From Finegoldia magna (GTDB lineage Bacteria > Bacillota > Clostridia > Tissierellales > Peptoniphilaceae), in contig NZ_JAGYZD010000034.1 of assembly GCF_018371055.1 (NCBI RefSeq), forward strand, positions 1-11,039: a stretch of DNA of 11,039 nt. Direction: 5' to 3'. A model generated the notes under the pieces. The model was given only the letters and a program-made list of their open reading frames with translations, was not told the origin of the DNA and searched no databases. The position numbers and the translations under genes were made by a program. How positions within the stretch are numbered: position 1 is the stretch's first letter; every line of letters starts with the position of its first letter. This document shows, piece after piece, positions 6,840 to 11,039 of the stretch.

Positions 6840-7348
6840 TGAAGACTAGTGATTTGACTAGAATTGCAATATTATCAGCAGTATGCATCCTGACAAGAAT
6901 TTATTTGAATATAATTCCGAATGTAAAAATATTGTCGGATGTCATACTGATACTTGCAATTGAAAAAAACCTAAAAGAGTCACTATTTGTAAATGCAGTC
7001 ACGATGGTAGTCACAAGTTTTGTGCTTGGGTTTGGAATATGGGTTTTGTTCCAAGTGGTAGACTTTTTCATCTTGGCTGTATTTAACTATGCAATTTTTA
7101 ATGTTTTTAAATTGAAAAAAACATTGGTAACGAAAACTATCGCATTGTCTGTGTCGGGATTTTTGTATGGACTTATAATTACATTGATGGAATGCATGAC
7201 TGTTATGGGAATGAATGTATTCATTGCAAGATACATGACATCAATTCCTTTCGACATTAACCACATGATTGGAAATGCGGTTATATACATTTTTCTGATA
7301 TACAAGCTTGAAGATTATATTACAGGCAAGAAAAAAATCATGAATTAA
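6839..7348 (+). CDS. ECF transporter S component (predicted corrinoid or precursor uptake)
   Basis: A 169-residue, very hydrophobic protein with about five or six membrane helices, the size of an energy-coupling-factor substrate-binding (S) component. It opens with LTRIAILSAVCILTR and has the IPNVK motif (26-30) and the LGFGIWVLFQ segment (63-72). These match S components commonly found next to, or fused to, DUF4430 domains in clostridia. The ATG overlaps the lipoprotein's TAA as TAATG, so the two are translationally coupled. No ATPase or T-component gene is nearby, so it would share the general EcfAA'T module encoded elsewhere. The corrinoid operon context argues for uptake of cobalamin or a precursor. 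A different vitamin cannot be excluded from sequence alone. It is the last gene of the operon; 92 bases separate it from the next gene. Confidence 0.75.
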   Translation: MKTSDLTRIAILSAVCILTRIYLNIIPNVKILSDVILILAIEKNLKESLFVNAVTMVVTSFVLGFGIWVLFQVVDFFILAVFNYAIFNVFKLKKTLVTKTIALSVSGFLYGLIITLMECMTVMGMNVFIARYMTSIPFDINHMIGNAVIYIFLIYKLEDYITGKKKIMN

Positions 7349-7400
7349 AACTGGATAAATATTTAATAAATTTAAAATTATATATAAGATTAAACTTATG

Positions 7401-7409
7401 TGATATAAT
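7401..7409 (+). promoter_or_regulatory. Extended -10 promoter of the YdjY-VTT operon
   Basis: TGATATAAT (7401-7409) is an exact TGnTATAAT extended -10 element, about 30 bases before the start codon at 7440. No good -35 box lies at the right distance, which extended -10 promoters can do without. It indicates that the lipoprotein and VTT genes form a separate unit from the corrinoid operon, although no terminator is visible between 7349 and 7400. Confidence 0.6.
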
Positions 7410-7439
7410 TACATCAAATTGATAATGGAGGGATGAATT

Positions 7440-8183
7440 ATGAATTTAAGAAAAAAATTAGTAGCTGGATTCTTATGTCTAGCAATAGTAGGATTAGCTG
7501 GCTGTTCACAAAAAGCAGACGATAAAAAAGAAGAAACAAAAAATACTCAAACAACTGAACAAGCAAAAGATGATTCTAAGAAGGAAGAAAACAAAGAAGA
7601 AAAGAAAGCAGATGACGAAGTAAACGGCGTTTCTATGAAAAACCCAATCAAAGTTGACAAAGAAGCTAAGAAAGTTACAGTTTTATCTTCTGTAAATGGT
7701 AAATATTTTACTGAAGCAACAAGACACGCATCTGTAAACACTGACGGAAGTAACGGAGCAAAATCAGTTCTTACTGCATATGCTACTCCTGAAGAATTCT
7801 ACAATGCATTAATCGAAATCGGTGCAAAACCTGGTGAAAATATGAACCCAGACAACGCTACAACAACTCACGTTGAAGGATCAAAAATTGGCGCTACTGT
7901 AACTTGGGAAGGCGCTGGAAAAGATTATGATATCAACGAAGTAATCAAAGATAGCAATGGAAAGAAAATTGATTTTAGATTTGGTGGAAACTTAGAAAGA
8001 GCAAAAACTAAGAAAACAGGTTGCTTAACTTGCTTGGATTCTTGTCCAGTAGGAATTATTTCTAATACAACTTACACTAATGGAGCTGTAGAAAAGAGAA
8101 ACGAAGTTAAATTTACAGGTAACGCAGATGTACTTCCAGAAGATGGAACTTATGTAGCAGTAACTTATACTTTAGAAGATTAA
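7440..8183 (+). CDS. YdjY-domain lipoprotein with CxxCxxxCP motif
   Basis: A 247-residue exported lipoprotein. The signal peptide ends with LAGC (C22), followed by a long Lys/Glu/Thr-rich linker to about residue 60. The globular part resembles YdjY-domain proteins. Near its end lies GCLTCLDSCPVG, with C195, C198 and C202 spaced like part of a ferredoxin cluster motif, but the fourth Cys expected for a 4Fe-4S cluster is absent. The segment could bind metal or form disulfides outside the cell; the function of the family is not established. GGAGG lies just upstream of the start. The VTT gene follows after 12 bases, so both are one operon. The linker resembles that of the DUF4430 lipoprotein upstream (shared TEQ and EQAK blocks), probably from composition rather than common function. 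Confidence 0.75.
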   Translation: MNLRKKLVAGFLCLAIVGLAGCSQKADDKKEETKNTQTTEQAKDDSKKEENKEEKKADDEVNGVSMKNPIKVDKEAKKVTVLSSVNGKYFTEATRHASVNTDGSNGAKSVLTAYATPEEFYNALIEIGAKPGENMNPDNATTTHVEGSKIGATVTWEGAGKDYDINEVIKDSNGKKIDFRFGGNLERAKTKKTGCLTCLDSCPVGIISNTTYTNGAVEKRNEVKFTGNADVLPEDGTYVAVTYTLED

Positions 8184-8195
8184 TAGAGGTATCAA

Positions 8196-9380
8196 GTGAA
8201 AAAGTTAAGGGCGATATTTTATTATTTAACTACGGGCGTAGCCATCGGGGTTTTATGTTGTTTACTTTTGTTATTCAACGTAAATTTTGAGATGATGGTT
8301 AGCCAGCAGCTAGTAATGTTTATCTTTACGGCTTTTGGATTGATACTAGGAATTGCTTATACAAATATCAACAGATATGTATTCTTTGCTTTGGAAGCGG
8401 CGATATTCTTAATTGCACTAATAGGTGGGAAAACTCAAAGTCTTATCTACATTGTAAAAGAGTTTATAATGTATCATGGACCAGTTAAGAATATTCTCGT
8501 TCCTACAATCGCAGTTATCGTAATTGTTAACTTAATCAACCTCTATATAGTTTTTACTCAGAAGAAATATCAAAAGTATTATAGTAGAGAAGAACGTAAA
8601 GCTATGAGAGAAGAAGAAGTTAAACTTAGCGATTTAAGAGAAGAAAAAACACCTGAAGAAATAGCTGAACTTAAACACAAGAGAAAAATCCAAAGAATTA
8701 TCGCTTTAATTATTCTTGGAGTGTTGTTGGGATTATATTTCTTCGTACCTTCAATCAAAGCAAAGACTAATGAAGCCTTCTCCACGATTTCAAAATTAGA
8801 TACGGATGTCGTAGTAGCTTATTTGAGATCTTACGGAAAACAAGCAGCAGTCGTATCATTTGTTTTAATGATATTACAATCAATCGCGGCCCCTATCCCA
8901 GCATTCTTGATTACTTTATCAAATGCTGCAATATTTGGATGGGTTAAGGGAGCTATGCTTTCTTGGTCATCAGCGATGGCAGGAGCTGCACTTTGTTTTT
9001 TCTTAGCGAGAGCTTTAGGAAGAGATGCTGTTGAAAGACTAACAAGCAAAGGTGCTATGGAAAGTGTTGACGTATTTTTTGAAAGATACGGAAAATATGC
9101 AATATTAATTTGTAGACTTTTACCATTTGTTTCATTCGACTTTGTAAGTTATGGTGCAGGTCTTACTAACATGGGATTCTGGTCATTTTTCATAGCGACT
9201 GGAATTGGTCAATTACCTGCAACAATTGTTTATTCATATGTTGGAGGAACATTGACTGGTGGAGCTCAAAAACTTTTCTTGGGTCTTTTGACATTGTTTG
9301 CATTATCAATCATGATTGGTATAGCTAAGAAAGTTTACAACGACAAACAAAAGAAAAAGGGCGGAAAAGTAGTAGAATAA
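8196..9380 (+). CDS. VTT/TVP38-TMEM64 (DedA-like) family membrane protein with N-terminal extension
   Basis: A 394-residue membrane protein. The C-terminal part (about 215-380) is the VTT domain, with APIPAFLITLSNAAIFGW (232-249), the Gly/Ala-rich helix ending in FFLARALGRD (268-277) and the CRLLPFVSFDFVSYGAG segment (306-321). Related DedA/VTT proteins act in lipid movement between membrane leaflets or in membrane homeostasis. The N-terminal part (1-120) adds about four extra helices, joined by a highly charged segment (122-165) likely in the cytoplasm; usual TVP38 proteins are about 200-250 residues and lack this. The start is GTG at 8196, chosen because GAGGT lies 5 bases upstream. It sits 12 bases after the YdjY lipoprotein gene, like the grouping of VTT and YdjY genes in E. 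coli ydjXYZ, which suggests the two proteins work together. A clear terminator follows. Confidence 0.82.
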   Translation: MKKLRAIFYYLTTGVAIGVLCCLLLLFNVNFEMMVSQQLVMFIFTAFGLILGIAYTNINRYVFFALEAAIFLIALIGGKTQSLIYIVKEFIMYHGPVKNILVPTIAVIVIVNLINLYIVFTQKKYQKYYSREERKAMREEEVKLSDLREEKTPEEIAELKHKRKIQRIIALIILGVLLGLYFFVPSIKAKTNEAFSTISKLDTDVVVAYLRSYGKQAAVVSFVLMILQSIAAPIPAFLITLSNAAIFGWVKGAMLSWSSAMAGAALCFFLARALGRDAVERLTSKGAMESVDVFFERYGKYAILICRLLPFVSFDFVSYGAGLTNMGFWSFFIATGIGQLPATIVYSYVGGTLTGGAQKLFLGLLTLFALSIMIGIAKKVYNDKQKKKGGKVVE

Positions 9381-9386
9381 AATTAT

Positions 9387-9421
9387 AATCATAGGTCATT
9401 GATGTGGCCTATGATTTTTTT
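9387..9421 (+). terminator. Rho-independent terminator after the VTT gene
   Basis: AATCATAGGTCA (9387-9398) pairs with TGGCCTATGATT (9405-9416) with one G-U pair, closing a 6-base loop TTGATG. The stem runs straight into a T-run ending at 9421. It begins 7 bases after the stop codon and ends the YdjY-VTT operon. Confidence 0.92.
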
Positions 9422-9483
9422 GTGCAAAATTTAGTTTTTAGAGTAAAATTTATCACTTTATTTTGATAACGAAATAAATAAAT

Positions 9484-9512
9484 TTGACAATAAAACTTTT
9501 TAGAATTAAAAT
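9484..9512 (+). promoter_or_regulatory. Sigma-A type promoter of brnQ
   Basis: A perfect -35 box TTGACA (9484-9489) is followed after exactly 17 bases by TAAAAT (9507-9512), five of six to the -10 consensus. Transcription would begin near 9519, giving a leader of about 45 bases before the TTG start of brnQ. The rest of the 184-base gap (9381-9564) holds only the terminator and AT-rich sequence. I found no convincing CodY box. Confidence 0.8.
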
Positions 9513-9564
9513 TTAATTATGAAATCATTTTCTATAAAGATATAGAAATACATAGGAGGATATT

Positions 9565-10860
9565 TTGAATAAGAAATTTAAGGACGTCATTATCGTAGGA
9601 TTTGCATTATTTGCAATATTCTTTGGCGCAGGAAACCTGATTTTTCCACCTTATTTAGGGGTGCTTTCGGGAACTGAGTACAAAAAGGCAATGCTAGGAT
9701 TTTTGTTGACAGACCCTGTACTACCTATACTTGGGGTAATCATCACCGCTAAGCTAGGTGGAGGAGCAGAAGATCTTGGAAAAAGAGTTGGGAACAAATT
9801 TGCTAAGATTCTTGGAACCGTTACCATATTAACCATTGGACCGCTTTTTGCAATTCCTAGAACTGCAGCGACAACTCACGAAGTTTTTGTGTCGAAAGTT
9901 TTTCCAGGAACTCCAGAATGGGTAACTGCATTAATATTTTTTACGTTGACTGCGATTTTTGTATTTAACGAAACGGGAGTTATCGATAAAATAGGGAAGT
10001 ATTTGACGCCAGGATTGGTAGTTATTTTATTAGTTATTATAGGTAAGTGTATCGTAGATCCTATTGGTGTTATGAATATTGCAACCGAAAATCAAATATT
10101 TATGAAAGGATTTGCAGAAGGATATCAAACTATGGATGCTCTTGGAGCAGCGCTTATGACAGGGATTGTAGTTTCAGATTTGAAAAGAAAGGGATATGTC
10201 AACGATGAAGAAAGACTGAAGCTTGTCAAGTGGGTTGGACTTGTGGCATTTGTATTATTGGCGATTATTTACGGTGGATTAATTTATGTTGGAGCGACTG
10301 CATCCAAAATTTACACAGTTCAAAACACAAGAGTCGACATATTACTTGGAACTGTTCAAAATATTTTAGGTTCAGCTGGTAAAATAGCCATAGGAATTGC
10401 GGTGTCATTGGCATGTTTAACGACTTCTGTTGGGCTCAGTGCGATTGCTGGAGATTTCTTCTCGAATATTACAAAAGACAAATTGGGATACAAACCAATT
10501 GTTTTGGCAACTGTTGTGATTTCTGGTGTGCTTTCACTTGTTGGGGTTGAAGCGCTTATTAAAGCAGCAGTTCCAATACTGTCGACAGTTTATCCAATTA
10601 TTATGGTACTTATATTTTTAGGAATTTTCGAAGAGCATATCAAATACGATTTGATATACACAGGGGCGGTGCTTGCGACATTTGTTGTGAGTTTCGTAGA
10701 AGTTTTGAATCAAAATTTTAAACTTTTACAAGGTTTTACAGATGTAATCAAAACTCTTCCTCTAAGTTCTGTTGGATTTGAATGGTTGTTGCCGGCGATT
10801 GTTACGGGGGCAGTGTTTGGAATAATTGCTTATATCCAAGATAAAAAGAAATTAGCATAG
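9565..10860 (+). CDS. brnQ: Branched-chain amino acid transport carrier protein
   Basis: A 431-residue carrier of the LIVCS family, importing leucine, isoleucine and valine with a cation (Na+ or H+). The hallmark FFGAGNLIFPPYLG is at residues 19-32, near the N-terminus as in other BrnQ proteins. The whole chain is hydrophobic, with about 12 predicted membrane helices, and the length is normal for the family (about 430-450). The start is TTG at 9565, supported by AGGAGG ending 5 bases upstream; no ATG fits. It stands alone, with its own consensus promoter and terminator, and has no evident link to the corrinoid locus. Amino acids are a main energy source in peptide-fermenting anaerobes, which fits the organism suggested by the window. 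Confidence 0.93.
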   Translation: MNKKFKDVIIVGFALFAIFFGAGNLIFPPYLGVLSGTEYKKAMLGFLLTDPVLPILGVIITAKLGGGAEDLGKRVGNKFAKILGTVTILTIGPLFAIPRTAATTHEVFVSKVFPGTPEWVTALIFFTLTAIFVFNETGVIDKIGKYLTPGLVVILLVIIGKCIVDPIGVMNIATENQIFMKGFAEGYQTMDALGAALMTGIVVSDLKRKGYVNDEERLKLVKWVGLVAFVLLAIIYGGLIYVGATASKIYTVQNTRVDILLGTVQNILGSAGKIAIGIAVSLACLTTSVGLSAIAGDFFSNITKDKLGYKPIVLATVVISGVLSLVGVEALIKAAVPILSTVYPIIMVLIFLGIFEEHIKYDLIYTGAVLATFVVSFVEVLNQNFKLLQGFTDVIKTLPLSSVGFEWLLPAIVTGAVFGIIAYIQDKKKLA

Positions 10861-10870
10861 ACGAAAAATT

Positions 10871-10904
10871 TCAGCATAAAGTTGTTCTTTGTGCTGATTT
10901 TTTT
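10871..10904 (+). terminator. Rho-independent terminator after brnQ
   Basis: TCAGCATAAAG (10871-10881) pairs with CTTTGTGCTGA (10887-10897) with one T-G pair, over a 5-base loop TTGTT. Seven T bases follow (10898-10904). It lies about 10 bases after the brnQ stop codon. Confidence 0.92.
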
Positions 10905-10962
10905 GGCAAATTTAAGGAGATTAGTGATTTTATAATTAATTTTGCACTTTGTTTACAAACTT

Positions 10963-10994
10963 TTTACACAATAATGATTGATTAATTATATAAT
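10963..10994 (+). promoter_or_regulatory. Probable promoter of the gene at the right edge
   Basis: A -10 TATAAT is present at 10989-10994. A TTTACA (10963-10968) lies upstream, but 20 bases away from it. The spacing is 17 if the overlapping TTATAT (10986-10991) serves as the -10 box. Either way a promoter here fits the start codon at 11026. Confidence 0.5.
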
Positions 10995-11025
10995 AAAGAT
11001 AGAAATAAAATTTATGGAGGATTTT

Positions 11026-11039
11026 ATGGGAAACCTTAT
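11026..11039 (+). CDS. Start of an unidentified gene (partial)
   Basis: An ATG at 11026 follows GGAGG (11016-11020) at 5 bases, downstream of a promoter-like sequence. Only Met-Gly-Asn-Leu and part of the next codon are inside the window, so the product cannot be named. The start itself is convincing because ribosome binding site, spacing and promoter agree and the upstream gene has its own terminator. Confidence 0.6.

Noticed and set aside
9420..9564. CodY box controlling brnQ
   Set aside because: The best candidates match only about 9 of 15 positions of the CodY consensus, no better than expected in AT-rich DNA.

Overview
The window looks like chromosomal DNA of a low-GC, anaerobic Gram-positive bacterium. 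It is AT-rich, with strong AGGAGG ribosome binding sites, lysine- and glutamate-rich lipoproteins, and genes packed in overlapping operons. The style fits the Tissierellia (Peptoniphilaceae, Finegoldia-like), but that placement is inferred from composition and gene content, not proven.

The core (about 1 to 7348) is a corrinoid-dependent methyltransferase locus with two divergent arms. On the minus strand, a MtaA/UroD-type methyltransferase (55-1128) overlaps the first codons of a membrane protein that runs off the left edge, possibly a NhaC-type antiporter. On the plus strand, seven tightly spaced genes follow a 381-base intergenic region: a CobW/P47K GTPase with a His/Cys-rich tail, a compact UroD-fold methyltransferase, a corrinoid-binding protein, a second full-length UroD-fold methyltransferase, a corrinoid activator (2Fe-2S plus ASKHA domain), a DUF4430 lipoprotein, and an ECF-transporter S component. 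I read this as one machine. Methyltransferases move a methyl group from an unknown substrate to the corrinoid protein and on to an acceptor. The activator re-reduces inactive cob(II)alamin. The GTPase may supply Zn or Co. The lipoprotein and S component may capture corrinoid. Substrate and acceptor cannot be read from sequence.

Two plus-arm genes have interrupted frames. The corrinoid-protein gene has an in-frame UGA at codon 150, and homology resumes with no residue missing on the other side. A small SECIS-like hairpin lies 21 nt downstream. This is either a selenocysteine in a B12-binding domain or a recent nonsense mutation. The CobW gene has a one-base frameshift in an A-run that displaces its last 56 or so codons and breaks the 8-bp overlap with the next gene.

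The right part holds ordinary envelope and transport genes. A YdjY-domain lipoprotein and a VTT/DedA-like membrane protein form a two-gene operon with its own extended -10 promoter and a clear terminator (resembling the ydjX-ydjY-ydjZ association in E. coli). A brnQ branched-chain amino acid carrier follows, with a consensus promoter and a terminator. The start of another gene lies at the right edge. No rRNA, tRNA, CRISPR array, insertion sequence or phage feature was seen.
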